Shown: positions 38,394 through 51,825, numbered from the stretch's first letter. The stretch: 64,000 nt of DNA from Neocallimastix lanati (nom. inval.) (GCA_016946835.1 JACVTC010000206.1:65427-129426), one strand, 5' to 3'. The notes: a model not told the origin generated them from the sequence alone. Made by a program: numbers and translations.

Positions 38394-40604
38394 TAACTTT
38401 GACCTTACCTACTTGCTTGCTTCAGTTCCATTTAAATGTGCCTTTTTTTTTTCCAAAAATTTCCATGTGCCATGTCACGAAGTCTTTGCCTTTTTTTTTT
38501 TTTTTTTTTTTTTTTTCACAATATTTCTAATTAGAATCTTTTTTGTTTTTTTTTGTATTTAAGGAATCCATCTAAGGAAGATAGAATATTTTGCCTGCTC
38601 TTCTGCTTCTGATATTCGTATGAATGAATTTATACTGAATGACTTTGTATAAATAATTCATTCAATTCATTTTCTACCTTTTTTTTTTTTTTTTTTTTTT
38701 TTTTTCAAAAATTCTTTATTGACTGCTTCTTAACCACTGATCTTGATCTTGATCTTGATCTTTTTTGTCCTCTAATTTTATAAATATATTTCTTTGTAAT
38801 ATAAATGTTTCTTGTAATTCATCCTTTTTTTTTTTTTTTTTTTTTTTGATGACGTTTGCCTCTGTTATTATTTAAAATTTTTTTCAAATTTTACTTTTTT
38901 CTTCCTTGAGTTCGAATCGATTTTTTTTAATAATTATTATTATTGTTAAATTTACTATTATTAATATTATGAGTAACATTTTTTTTATTGATATAAATAT
39001 TATTATTATTGTTATTTATTATTATTATTATAAATAAAACTTTTATTATTATTATTATTATCAATGTAATCTTTTTATTATTATTGCTATTATTATTATT
39101 ATTATATTTTTGAATAATATTTGATAAATAATTCTATATGTGTTCTTCTCCTATTTTGTAATATGGTAAAAAAAAAATTTGAAAATGAATTGCTATTGGA
39201 GTTTTAAGATCGATAAATATACCTTTGGAACGTTTTTCAAAAGAAAATAAAGTTTAACAGCAACGAGAAAAAAAAAAAATTTTTTTTTTGTTATTTGCCA
39301 TATCAAAAGATTTTGTAGCTTAAAAGGAAAGTTAAATGTAACCTAAGAAGATGATGATGACCGGGAGGTGCACACAGTTATCAAATTTTATTTTCTTTAA
39401 AAAAAATTTTTTTTTTTTTTTTGAAAAACATAAAAATAAAATACTTTTTAATTAATATTGAATGGGAATACTTTGGAGTTGTATGATTTTTTTTTTAGAA
39501 ATAGTTAGGTTTTTTTTTCTAATGTTTGTGTACTAAGAATAATCATTAGGTGATGGCCTCTTAATTTTTTAATTTAATTTTTCTTTTATGGTATAAAAAA
39601 AAATGATTTCAGGAAATGATTTTCATTGAAACTATTCGCAAAAACATCTTTTTCCTAATTTTTGATTTTGATTTGATTTGTTAACGTAAAAAAAGTAGTA
39701 AGTAGTCGTTATATGAATCTTAGTTTTTTTTTTTTCCAGGCAAAAGCTCTGTTTAGGATTAGAATATTCCAGCTTTTACTTTTTTTTTTTAATCGAATCC
39801 CACTATTATCTTCCTCTTTTCCTTTCCTTTCTATATTTTCAAGATTATTAATGGTAAATAATATATTTTTATTTTTTTTTTTTTGGAGAGCATTGCTATG
39901 AAAAATGTTGATGTTTCGTCCATGATTTATTGAAAAAAATTTCATTTTTTTTTCCTATTAAATCTTTATTTTTTTTTTTTTTGAATTTCTTTCCTTTAAA
40001 TTCTTATAATTTTTTTATTATTTTGTTTGTTCTTGAACCTTTTTTTTTGTAAAAAAGATTTTCGAAAAAATAATCCATATTTGAATAGTAAGTTTTTTTT
40101 TATTATTTTTGAATTTTTTTTTTGTTATTTCCCCAGGGCGATTAGTTGGTTATTAATCCAATTAAACTAAAAAAAAAACATTCATTTTTTGAAATGTTGG
40201 GTTAGATGTGCCTTGATCATAGACAAAAAAAAAAAAAAAAAAAAAAAAGAATCCATCAAATTTATACAGGAATTGTTGTTATCTATGTTGTTGTCTTTAA
40301 TGTCAACGTTTTTCTTAACTTAACAATATGACTTTTCTTTTTTTTTTTTTTTTTGCTGACATATAATGTCTCAAAGTTATTTTTATACATTATAAACAAA
40401 GTATTACTTTGTTTCTTTTTTTTGGAATTTGAGAGTTGCAGTTATTTATAGGAAAATAACTCTTCGCTTTCAGTTTTTTTGGATTTTTTGGAGTTGAAGT
40501 ATTTTATTCCTTTCTTCTTCTTACCCTAGATGAAGTTAAAAAAAGGTTTTAAATATTATTTTTAAAATTATTATAAAAAAAGAAAATAATTTTTTTTTAT
40601 TTAT
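38394..40604. other. T-rich region without recognisable genes
   Basis: Dominated by T runs separated by mixed sequence, with ATT tracts at 38,935-39,110 and a CTTGAT hexamer repeat at 38,740-38,760. ORFs at 39,709-39,945 and 39,713-39,901 are overlapping opposite-strand homopolymer readings and are not supported. Less AT-rich words (GACCGGGAGGTGCACAC at 39,360; CCCCAGGGCGATTAG at 40,131) suggest old unique sequence, but I recognise nothing. Confidence 0.5.
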
Positions 40605-42000
40605 ATGATTTTAGGATGGAATAATTTATTAGCTAGAGTATTTATTTATAAAGAAATTAAAATAATTAATAATAATTATTTTTGTGATTATTTTATTTAT
40701 CTAATTTTAAAATATTTTTTAACTATGACAGATATTATAAAAATTTTTTTTTCCTCAAATACGAATATCCGTTTAAACATTTATTTTAAAACTAAAGAAT
40801 ATCCATTGATTTACAGAAATGATATTTTTAAATCGTAAAAATGATAATCTCATGGTTAATCTTCAATATTTAAATAGAGAAATACCAAACTGAAAGGGTA
40901 ACAACTTATGCAACAGCGAACAAAAAAAATTAAAAGATTTAACTGAAGAAGATAAAGAAAAAATAAATTAAAAAATGAGCTTGAAGGTAACGATGAAAAT
41001 AATATGGATGAAGAAGAATTTTTCTATAAGTAAAGGAGAAGAAGAAAAAAAAAACTGAAGATGAAAAAAGGTAATGAAAGAAATAGAAAAAAATGATTTA
41101 AAAAAAAAAACGAATCATTTTATTGGAAAAACTTTTAAACTTTGATTTATTTGTAAATAATATAAAAGTTCATATAAAAAAAAGAAAAACCAGCTATTTT
41201 ATTTTAGGATTTGGTTATAATAAAAAAGAAAAAATGATAATTTTTACTTTTGTGTCTATTAACAAATGCAGATGAATTGATAAAAAAAAATAGAAATTTC
41301 AAGTACAAAAATGATGAAGATTTGTTAAAGATGATCCCTTTAGGATACCTCAAAACTTATAACAACCATCCTTGCCAAAAAAAGTTCTGAATATAAATAT
41401 AATTAAATGACTAATAGAATTATAATAAATTTCTTAATATTATAATATCTTTGATAATGGAAGATAACGAAGAAAAAAAAAAAAAAAAAAAAAGAAAAAT
41501 ATTATTGGTATTTTAATCTTTAGAGATGAAGAAAAAAAAATAAGAGATATGGGGTATAAGGAAATAATAATTATACATTTTACTGATCTAAAAAAAAAAA
41601 AAAAAATTTGAAACTTTGAAAGAAGAAAAAAAAAAAAAAAGAAAAAAGATCTATAATTACTTTTTTTTTTTTAAATTGATTCAAATTACTAATATTTTTA
41701 AAATTAAAAAAATAATATCTTTATTTGTTCAAAACAAGAATGATTTAATATCTTTTGGAAAGAAATAAAAACTTATTGTCATTAAGTGTGAAGTCGAAAA
41801 ATAAAAAAAACTGGAAGAATATATTACATGAATTTGAATATAGAGAGGAAAAAAATCAAGGAAAAAGGTAAAAAAAAAAAAAAAAAAAGGATATTAAAAT
41901 TGAATGTTCATTAAATCATTCAACAAAATGATATAAAAAAAATCGGATAATTCAAAAAATTAAATAAATAAATAATTAAATAAATATTTCGGTTTAATCT
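40605..42000 (+). other. A-rich region with possible decayed coding sequence, unrecognised
   Basis: Plus-strand composition switches from T-rich to purine-rich at about 40,600. Short Lys/Glu-rich open pieces occur: 40,605-40,838 (77 codons, hydrophobic and Ile/Phe-rich) and scattered EEDKEK- and DEEEFF-like phrases to about 41,100. Many A runs interrupt every frame. It could be the remains of a charged, coiled-coil protein gene; no domain can be named. Confidence 0.3.
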
Positions 42001-43259
42001 AAAGAAGAAAATAAAACTTTATTACTGATTTTTTTTTTTTTTTTATAATGATCAAAAATCGTAAATGTTAGTAAATTAGCAATTAAATTTTGATAAAGAC
42101 AAAATTAAAAGAAATTTGTGATTCGTTGGAATAGCAGCTACATTGAAAGTGTCACATGTCAAAATTAGTATGTGAAAACTTGTTAATAAAGATTATAATC
42201 ATCCAATAATATTCTTAATATTTTTCCATAAACAACTCATGTAATTACTAAAATAAAATTATAACTTAATAAAATATTAATAAAAATAACTTTAATAGAA
42301 AGTAATAAAATAATAGAGTTAAAAATATGAAGAAAAAATAAAATTGAAATACAGTATTAATACTTAATACTAATGATTATTTATTTATTTATTTTTTTAT
42401 TTATTATTATTCCAAAAAATAAAATATAAATTAATATTGTTATTGTTGTTATAATTGAATAAATTTTTTTTTTCATATAAATATAAAAAATTAATGTAAA
42501 AAATAAATAAAGAATAGTTATGTTTAATAAAAAAAAATAAAAATAAAAATAAATTGGGTTTAACGATATATTTTAAACCATTAATTTATTTAATATGTAT
42601 TATTTCATTCAAATAGGGAAAGGTCTATTTTTTTTTAAAAATGTATTTTTAAATAATAATATAAAGGTTTAATGTAATTTCAATGAATGATATAAATAAA
42701 AAATAAAAACTATAGTTTTATGTTCTATATAAAAATGGATATATATCAATAATAATAATAATAGAAAAAAAAATTATATATATATATATATATATATAAA
42801 TTAGAAAGTTAAAAAAGAAATAAAAAATGTTGAAATTTTTTTTTTTTTTAATGATAACAAACTAAAGTTAACGAATAGTAATTCTATCTAGAAATACTAA
42901 AAAAATGTATTATCAAAGAAAAAAAAAAAGAAATAGATTATTATTTTAATGTTTCAAATAAAAAAAAAAGTTTTATCGTTTGTTCCTTCTTCCATAAATT
43001 TTATTTTCTTTCAATTGAACATAAAAGAGGAGGAGGATGAAATCCTTTTTTCATTTTTTAAAAAATAATTAATAAAAAAAAAAATAAAAAACATAAAAAA
43101 AATAAATAAAAGTAATTTTTTTTTTTTGCAGATGTTTCATATTTTTTTTTATCTATAAATTGTTTTTGTCTATGAATTGATGGTTTTAAGGGTTAAATCA
43201 ATAGCTCTATTAAGATGAATTCCTTTTTATAAGTGCTGTCAATAATCAAAATAGATCGA
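42001..43259. other. AT-rich spacer
   Basis: Simple A/T sequence with TA dinucleotides at 42,775-42,798 and several A and T runs. No gene or element recognised. Confidence 0.5.
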
Positions 43260-44960
43260 TGGTTGTCAACGACCCAGATGATATCCGTCCAAATTATATA
43301 ATTGACAAATACACTAGTAATAATTCTAAAAATTGATAAAGAAATAAACGATAGTTCCAGTGCTGATAATAATACGGAATATTGACATTAATAGTAGAAG
43401 AAGTAATATGAATTAAATCATATCTCCAATATCGAATCAATACATATTAACAATTATAATATCATTTATAATAATAATAAACTCAACATAAAATCATACA
43501 GAAATAATACACATGAAAAGAACCCATATTATAACGATAACGAATTAAGAGAACCAAAAGATTTTGATGATATCTCTTACCACCTTGATAAAGAAGAATA
43601 GGATAAATGCAATAAATGAAGAATTTTACATTATGAAGAAATTAAATGTGTTTAAGGAAGTTCAATTCTTACCAAATGATGTCAATATTGTATCCTGCAA
43701 ATGGGTATTTAAGTATAAAAGGGATTCAAAAACGTCAAAAATAGAAATATTATAAAAAGAAAAGCACGACTAGTTCCAAGAGGTTATACCTAAAGATACG
43801 GTATCAATTATACTTTTACCTTTTCACCAACATTAAAAATTAGATTCATTCTTTATAATTATTGCAATCTCAATCCAGAGAGAATATAAAATAGTAGAAA
43901 TTGATATCAATGCAGCATACTTAAATGCTGAAATTAAATAAAGATTTCTACATTGAAGCACCAAAGGGAAATCCTATGTATAATAAAGGATACTTAAAAT
44001 TGAACAAAGCTCATTGTGAGTTTAAACAAGCAGGTAAGGGAGTGGAACGAAACCTTAAATAATACATTGATAAAAATGGATTTTCGAAGACTGGTAAGTG
44101 AACCTTGTATTTATATTAAAGAAAATAATACAAAAGAAATCTATTGCATTATATATATGTGGACGACATATTACTTGCAGGTAAGGCAAAAAAAAAATTA
44201 TATATGTAAAGGAAGAAATTAAAATGTATTTCAATATAAAAGATAAAGGAGATGTCAATTTCATAATAGGAATAAAATTTGAGAAATGTCATAATGGGTA
44301 TATTCTTCATCAAAAATAGTACATTTAAGATTTATTAGTCAAATTCAAACAATCTAATTCTCTGCCTATCAAAAATTTAAAATCTAATGGAAATTCTGAA
44401 CTACTAAAAGGAACATGTGACGAAACATTATACAGAAGTGAAATAAATAATTTTATTTACCTTGGAGTTTGCACCGGACCGGATATATTGTTTGCTGTCA
44501 ACAAAGCAGCAAGAAGAAAACAAGAATCCTTAACATTAGAGGATTGAACTAATGTTGAAAGAATTCTTAAGTATCTGAAATATAACAATGGATTATGGTA
44601 TTAAGTTCACGAAGGACAGACAATTAAAAATATTTGAAGATGTTGACTACGCAGTGGATGTAGAGTCAAGAAAATACATATCTCTGGGTTTTTTGATGAT
44701 GATTAGTACCTCACCCACCAGCTGGTATTCGAAACTTTAAAAATATGTAGCTACTTCGACAGCTGAATCCGAGTACTGCAGTGTAAATGATTGCCAATCA
44801 TAATTTATGGTATTTTAATATTTTAAATTAATTAAACATAAAAAATTAATTATGTTATCATTAATATCGACAATAAGGCAGCAATTTAAAAATTGTCAAA
44901 ATCAATCCATAAAAACTAAGATCTGAATTTAATAAAACTAAGCGATTAAGAGTCTCAGTT
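43260..44960 (+). pseudogene. Decayed copia pol (linker, RT, RNase H)
   Basis: Starts with an Asn-rich linker-like stretch (43,260-43,560). RT follows: EEFYIMKKLNVFKEV and NIVSCKWVFKYKR near 43,615-43,720, VEIDINAAYLNAEI near 43,895-43,940, FRRLVSEPCIYIKEN near 44,080-44,125, and the catalytic YVDDILLAGK near 44,155-44,185 in a shifted frame. Next come GDVNFIIGIKFEKC (44,250), the LEDWTNVE-type segment with TGA for Trp near 44,545, and RNase H (DVDYA near 44,640; STAESEYCSVNDC near 44,758-44,800; NIDNKAAI near 44,866). At least six frameshifts or stops. Unlike the 36 kb and 1-455 relics, the RT core is still present. gag, protease and integrase are absent. Confidence 0.85.
44944..44957 (+). 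other. Second copy of the 14-base tRNA-Lys primer-site sequence
   Basis: GATTAAGAGTCTCA is identical to the primer site at 1214-1227. No LTR end (AACA) precedes it, so it may be the vestige of a nested element or coincidence within decayed RNase H sequence. Confidence 0.3.
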
Positions 44961-45394
44961 GATTCCTATTATTTATAATTAAAAAGTACCTTAATTTAAG
45001 CCGCTTCACCGTTACGAAATCATATAAGACTTATTTTTTTTTTGAAAAATATTTGGTTCAAGCAATAACTTATTGAAACCATTAAATTTATGATGATTAG
45101 GAAAATAAAATAAGTTATATCATTGTCCGTTTAACTGTTTAAAAGTCATAAAAAGCTCTTTTTTTTTTTTTATTTTTTTTTTAGAAGTTAATATCCTTGT
45201 CCAAAAATTTTTGACACCGAGTGGAATCATAAAAATATAATCACTTATCTAGAGAGGAATTTCTAGAGATTCAGCTTTAAAGTTGAGTTGCATAACAGTT
45301 CCATTTAAATATCGATACCATTGACAATAGGTATCGAAATTTAATAAATATAACTTCTTGGACTAAATATTTCTTATGAGAAAAAATTCATTAT

Positions 45395-45800
45395 GATTGC
45401 CAGCTTAAGGAGACATTCAACCGAAGAGACTTTCTATTATTGAAGCCGAATACCATAAATATTATTGAATGTCTTAAAGAAAGTTCTCTAGATAAAAAGT
45501 GATTTATTAGAGTTATTTCAAAATTAAATATTAAATTAATTATATTTATGGTTAATTCATTAAGTAAAACAATCATAGAAAACAAGCAAATTAAATTCAA
45601 ATTTCAAAAACTCATAAATATAAAAATTTAATTTTATCAAGGATTACCATCAAAAAAAAAAAAAATAAAAAATAAAAATAAAAGAATCATACTCCGATAT
45701 ATCAAAACTTAATAAAATACATGTTTGCCGACGATGTTCCAACTAAATATATTAATGGAGACAAAATGACCAAATTAACAAACCTAATTTTTTAACAGAA
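45395..45800 (+). pseudogene. Decayed copia RNase H tail (copy B)
   Basis: Near-identical to 15,905-16,310, with the same frameshift positions, so it decayed before the duplication. Ends with the MFADDVPTKYINGDKMTKL segment. Confidence 0.78.
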
Positions 45801-45847
45801 CAAAAAAAAAAAAATAAAAATTTAAATTTAAATATGAAAGGGAATTT

Positions 45848-45851
<4 letters not shown>

Positions 45852-45919
<68 letters not shown>
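45852..45919. repeat. 68-base A run followed by a T run (copy B)
   Basis: Counterpart of the 41-base run at 16,363-16,403. Confidence 0.85.
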
Positions 45920-45921
<2 letters not shown>

Positions 45922-46810
45922 TTTTTTTTTTTTTTTTTTGACATATATCATTTTATAATTTAAATTATAAAGTTTAATTACCTTTTATAGTTCACATTTT
46001 ATTAAATTTAATTATTTTTAAATTCTTTAATTTTAATCTTCTTTATATTTTACGCATGCCATAATTTATATATATAAATTCATTATTTTTCATAAATGTT
46101 GTAAATGGTAATTACCTTTAATGAATTCCATATTAATAAAATAAAGTTCAATTAATAATTATTAATTCTACATTTTCTTTTAATTACTTTATGTTTTATT
46201 TTTTTTTAAAATTGCATACAAAAGGTCCACAAAAGTGCCAATCTTTATTATTTGAAAATTTTCATTACATTTATTAAAATATAAATTAAAAATTATTTTT
46301 TATTGAAATTTAAAATTTAGAAATAAAAAAAAAATAATAAAATAAAATATAAAATAATAAAAAAAAAAATAAAAATAAATAAAAAAAATATAAAAAAAAA
46401 AGAAAATTTAAACAATTTTATCATTATTTCTATATAATATTATTTAATAATCAAGATATTGAATTTTATTATTAATACCTAATATTAAAACTTATTAGTA
46501 TTTATAATATTATTTAGTAATCAAGTTAATTAATCAAAGTTAATAAAAGTGTAAACACTTTTAACAAGGATAATAATAAATATTTTAAAAATATTTAAAG
46601 CATTATTTTAAAAAAATATATATATATATTTTGATATTCTTAAATTTTTTTTTATATTTGTTTTCTACATTATAAAATAATAATAATAATAATAATAATA
46701 AAGTTGTTTTTACAGTTATATATTATTAAAACTCTTTTTTTTTTTTCTTATTATTTTTTTTTTTATTATAATCTTTTTTATTATTTTTGTTATTAGTTAA
46801 TTATATTTAA

Positions 46811-47008
46811 TTAAAAACTAAAAATTAACTCTACAATAATTTTTATTTTTATTTCTATTTTTTATTTAGTTTAAATAATTGTAAATTATTATTTCTTTTA
46901 TTATTAATATTTATTTTATTATTAATATTTATATTATTATTAATATTTATTTTATTATTAATATTTATTTTATTATTAATATTTATATTATTATTATTAA
47001 TTCTATTA

Positions 47009-47040
<32 letters not shown>

Positions 47041-47350
47041 TCTTTTATTATTATTAATATTTATTTTATTATTAATATTTATATTATTATTATTATTTCT
47101 ATTATTATTATTTCTATTATTATTATTATTATTTCTATTATTATTATTATTATTATTTATTAATTAAAAACTAAAAATTAACTCTACAATAATTTTTATT
47201 TTTATTTTTATTTTTATTTTTTATTTAGTTTGAATAATTGTAAATTATTATTTCTATTATTATTATTATTTCTTTTATTATTAATATTTATATTATTATT
47301 ATTAATTCTATTATTGTTATTATTTCTATTATTATTATTATTATAATTAT
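46811..47350. repeat. 300-bp-class tandem repeat, two units (copy B)
   Basis: Anchor TTAAAAACTAAAAATTAACTC at 46,811 and 47,164 (period 353), with ATT/TTATT microsatellite tails of different length from copy A. Confidence 0.85.
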
Positions 47351-47759
47351 ATCCTTTTTTTTTATAGTTTAATTTTTTTTATCGTTTTTATATTATTATT
47401 AGTAGTTAAAAAAAAATTAAGCGAAAAAAAAAAAAGAAAATAAAAAAAAAAAATATAATTGATAATATAAAATATTAAAATTCTTATCAATATATAAAAA
47501 AAAAATTTGATAAACTTTAATTTCGTTTTCTAGGTAGGGTAGGATTCTCTTTTCTTCAAAAAAAAAAAAAAAATAAATAGTTTTAGTTCGGCAGAGGGAT
47601 ATGATCTACTTCTTTTGAACTTTTGAGTTAGACTTTAGGTGGAGGTGGACCACTGGACCACTAAGGATTTAGTGGAGTTTACTTAATTTATTTGAAGTAT
47701 AGGAAGAAAGAAGAAAGCCTTAGGAAAAAGAGGGTCGATGACTTTACTCCTAGTTTTCT

Positions 47760-47793
<34 letters not shown>

Positions 47794-47989
47794 AGACAAT
47801 TTTTTTTTTAAAAGGGAAGGGGATGAAAAAAAAGAGTTTCTGATAAAAAAAATATCCTACTAAAGAAAAAAAAAAAAAAAAAGAGAGAGAGAGAAAGAGC
47901 TTCAGGACAGAATTTTATTTTTTTTACCCCAAGCAGTAGTCGAGTTCAAGTTGATTTTTTTTTTTATTTCTTTTTTCTTTTTTTTTTTT

Positions 47990-48574
47990 TTTTGATTGTT
48001 GTTGGTTGAGGGGAGGAAGAACGTAATTTGGTGGTGGAGGTACTAGGATCGCGAAGGGAGAATTGAAGTTGTAAAGGTAGATTCTCCAAAAACAAAGAGG
48101 TATTATTGTTTCTACAGTTAGAGGGGGGTTAGAGAGGGGAGGAGGAGGACATCCACTGTGGGTACGGAAAAAAAAAAAAAAGGTGAAAACCGGTTTAATA
48201 ATAATTAATTTTTTTTTTTTTTTTTTTTTAATTTTATTTTATTTTTTTATTCTTATAATAAATTTAAAAATTTTTTATTCTTTCAATTTTTTTTTTATTT
48301 TGTATTGGATTCATGTTTCTTATTGGCAATCTATTTGTCCTATTAAAATTTTTTTAAAAATTTTTATTTAAATTCCTAAATTGATTTGAGAAATAACTAA
48401 ATTTACATTAAATGAATTTTATACTATTGTTAAAAAAAAAAAAACTAAAATGCCTTTGCCTTGGATTTTGGTATCTTTCTTTTATTAGTTAAATGAGTTT
48501 GTCTTTTTTTTTTTTTTTTTTAAAAATATAAAAATCCATTGACAAGTTATTAAATTTTTACATTATTTGGCAAA

Positions 48575-48617
<43 letters not shown>

Positions 48618-48715
48618 AAAAATCCATTGACAGGTTATTAAATTTTTACATTGTTTGACAAATCTTTTTTTTTTTTTTTTTTTTTGACAAATCTTTTTTT
48701 TTTTTTTTTTTTTAA
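47990..48715. other. About 730 bases present only in duplication copy B
   Basis: Lies between poly-T tracts at the point where copy A has a single poly-T run (about 18,822-18,840). Contains a G-rich stretch at 48,005-48,160 (GAGGGGAGGAAG, GGTGGTGGAGG, GAGGGGGG) and a direct repeat of about 60 bases around ATATAAAAATCCATTGACA at 48,523 and 48,613. The 62-codon ORF at 48,183 is T-run driven and not a credible gene. Confidence 0.75.
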
Positions 48716-49552
48716 TTGTTTTATATATTTTTAAATCTTTTATATTTTTTTAAATTTGTATTATTAACCCAATCCATTCGTTTTTTTTTTTTTTTTTTTT
48801 TTTTATTTTTTTAAATTGAAAATATGACCATAATTATTGGTTATTATGTAAAAATACTTTTATAATTTTTTCTTTTTATATTTTGTAATGACCGAAGATT
48901 GATGACCATTCAAGTTTCTTTTTCTTATAGTTTTTAACTCAATATTTTGGTGTAGCAAAAATAATAATATATTTCTTTATCTATTTTATTTTATTTTTTG
49001 TCTTCTAACACTAATAAATATATAAAAATAATAAAAAAAAATAAAAAATTTTTTTTTCCCAAAAATTCTAAATAAAAGAATTTTCTGAAACAAAATCAGA
49101 TAATTTTTATACTTCTAAATTTAAATTTAAATTTTATTTTAACTATTTGTTTTATTTTATTTATTTTTTTTTTTTTTTAAAATATTAACAAAATGTATTA
49201 ATTTTTTTTTTTTTTTATTATTTATAAAAGTCCAACTTTGATGGATGCTCCATTAAAGTTAAAAAAAAAAAAAATTTTTTTTATTATAAAAACTTTATTT
49301 AATATAAAATTTTAATACCAAAAATTTAATTATTTAAAAATAAATAAAATTTAAATTAACAACTAAAATAAAAATTTTTTCTTTTATTTTTCCTTTTTTT
49401 TTTTTTTTTTTTTTTTTTTAGTAAAATACAATTCTTTATTAATAAAATAAAACTTCCCTTTCGTTATATTGTACAAAAACTCAAAATTACTAAATTATAA
49501 ACCTTTTTTTTTTTTTTTTTTTTATTCAAGAGGTATAACTATTAAATATATA

Positions 49553-49797
49553 TTTAAATGTCAGATAAATAAAGCAGCAATTTATAATAGTAAGAACGAA
49601 AGTTATATAATCAAAAGTCAAAGACATATAAATTTAAAATATTACAAAATAAAGGAAATTAATTAAAAAAAAAAAATTAAATTATATAAAAATTGAAAAA
49701 TAATTTGGCTTAACTTTTTAACAAAATATTTAAATGAATCTATAATGAAACAATTAAAGAAATATTTTATTAGCAAGAATAGAAGAGCATTAAACTT
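49553..49797 (+). pseudogene. Copia RNase H C-terminal relic (copy B)
   Basis: Counterpart of 19,620-19,862: NKAAIYNSKNES, then frameshifted HINLKYYKIKE, ending ATTAAACTTACAGGGGGG before the LTR. Confidence 0.82.
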
Positions 49798-49807
49798 ACA
49801 GGGGGGA

Positions 49808-50121
49808 TGTTAGAAATAAGTTTAATATTATATAATAAATAAAATAAATAATAAATAAATATAAAATAAAATTAATGTAAATAGAAGTATAAAAAAAAAA
49901 AAAAAAAAACTTAATTATAAAAAAAAATAAATTTATGTATATTGTGGCTTATATCATTAAAAAATATACATAATAATGAATCAATGTAAAATTATTTTAG
50001 ATAGAAATATAAATTTGCTCTTTATAAATTATATTATGTATGTGAATTCTTTTAATATAATAAATATAAAGTGTGATTAATAAAAATCTTAACATAAGAT
50101 AAAAATAAATATTTTCAACAA
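49808..50121 (+). repeat. LTR of a family-A copia relic (copy B)
   Basis: Starts TGTTAGAAATAAG. Collinear with 19,876-20,160 but about 30 bases longer in the AATAAAT stretch. GTGGCTTA replaces GTGGCGTA. End approximate. Confidence 0.7.
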
Positions 50122-50196
50122 AATACAATTATAAAAAAATAAATATTTATTATTTATTATTACTTAATTATTTATTACTATTATTATTATTATTAA

Positions 50197-50960
50197 AATC
50201 ATTTAGAATATCATTTACTGAAAAAAGAGTCTTTTTCTTAGATATATATTTCTTAATGATTTAATTCATCAATAAAATGACGTAAGTATTCTAAAACTTC
50301 TCGATTCGGAATTTTAAATATATTATATCTTTCGATTTCTTTTTTTTTTTTTTTAATTAATTTATTTTTATATTCTTGAATTTCATCTGTATCCATATTT
50401 AACTACTTTAGGGTCATTTGATGAAATTTTTATAATTAATTTATTCATATTTTTTATATTTTCTTTATATTCTTCTTCGTCTGCTACTGTTAAATAACCA
50501 AAAAAAAATATAAAACTTTCAAGCGGTCTTCATATGTTAAATAATTTTATTCAATTGGTGAAAGTTTATCAAATGAAAATTCAATTATTTTACCACATAA
50601 TAAATTTAAAAATTCCACATCAAAATTAAGGATACTAATTTTAAGAAGATTTTTTAATTCTTCACTTTTCTCTGAATAAACCCAATAATTGGATAATTCA
50701 AAATTATCGCTTTTTATTCTTATTTTTCTGAATGAATTTCATTATAGAATATGGATAATAAATATTTTTAATAATACATTTATCAGAAAAATAAAAATAT
50801 CCAAAATATTATTTTTTTTTTTTAAGTCTTTCTTTAATTCCATCTTTTGTTTTATCACTGTCAATTTTTTCTTTGCTATCAGAAATACTAAAATTGAATA
50901 ATACGTTTTTTAATTCGTCTTCAGTAAATCCATAGCAATCACTAAAATAATTATCTTTAA
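50197..50960 (-). pseudogene. Fragment of AAA-ATPase/nuclease gene, unit 2 (copy B)
   Basis: Counterpart of 20,247-21,017 with the same ends and most of the same disruptions. Still readable as DNYFSDCYGFTEDELKNVLF at its start. The fragment was therefore already broken before block duplication. Confidence 0.82.
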
Positions 50961-50989
50961 AGAAAAAATAAAATAATATATAAAAAAAT

Positions 50990-51106
50990 AAAATAAAATT
51001 AAATAAAATAAAATAAAATAAAATAAAATAAAATAAAATAAAATAAAATAAAATAAAATAAAATAAAATAAAATAAAATAAAATAAAATAAAATAAAATA
51101 AAATAA
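50990..51106. repeat. AAAAT pentanucleotide tract
   Basis: About 22 units in copy B against about five at 21,038-21,060 in copy A. A TATAT/ATTAT tract just after it (51,127-51,170) is also expanded. Confidence 0.9.
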
Positions 51107-51307
51107 ATTACAGAAAATTTAAACAATTTTATATTATATTATATTATATTATATTATATTATATTATATAAATATATAAATATAAATATATTTTTTCAAT
51201 TATTGTATATTTTAAATTAAATTATTTTTATTTTATTTATTAGGGTTTGGAATGGTTAATCCATTTGATATATAAAATAATTTATTATTTTTATTATTTA
51301 TATTAAC

Positions 51308-51825
51308 TGTTAGAATAGGTGAAACATATGAAATTAACATATTTTATTAAAAACATATTAAAATAACTTAAAATTGAAGTCTATTTAATACATTGTCAAA
51401 TATGTTAATGCATATTTTAATAAATTAAATATACAAGCCACATTATAAACATATAAATACATGTAAATTCGTATTAGTTTAATCTTTAGTTAAGTTAATA
51501 ATATAAGTAGATCAATAATAACACTTAATCATAATATATTCATTTAATAAAGTTAACATATAAATTTCCAAATTCCTAATATTAACAAATATTAATAAAA
51601 TTTGTTACAATATGTGAATTTATATATTAAATGAATCTAGAATAATGATCATATAAATTATTAATATAAACATAATATAATGTAATTAATTAAAAGTATT
51701 TAGAACAAGCCACATTTTTAGTATAAATACATGTAAATTTCATGATGTTGAACATGGCTAGTTAACCTATTTTATATTTACTTATAAATAAACCTTTTTA
51801 ATAAAAAACTTCATATCAAATAAAA
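51308..51825 (+). repeat. LTR-like repeat, probable solo LTR (copy B)
   Basis: Starts TGTTAGAATAGGTGAAACA and contains AGAACAAGCCACA and TATAAATACATGTAAA, as at 21,242-21,755. Right end approximate. Confidence 0.5.

Noticed and set aside
38895-38925. GAGTTCGAATCGA, resembling a tRNA T-arm.
   Set aside because: No pairing T-stem, no acceptor or anticodon arm upstream, and T runs on both sides.
39709-39945. Overlapping opposite-strand ORFs (78 and 62 codons).
   Set aside because: Both arise from homopolymer runs and show no domain, signal or conservation.
50809-51126. 105-codon minus-strand ORF with a long ILFYF repeat.
   Set aside because: The repeat is the AAAAT tract read in reverse; only the last third is real, part of the AAA-gene fragment.
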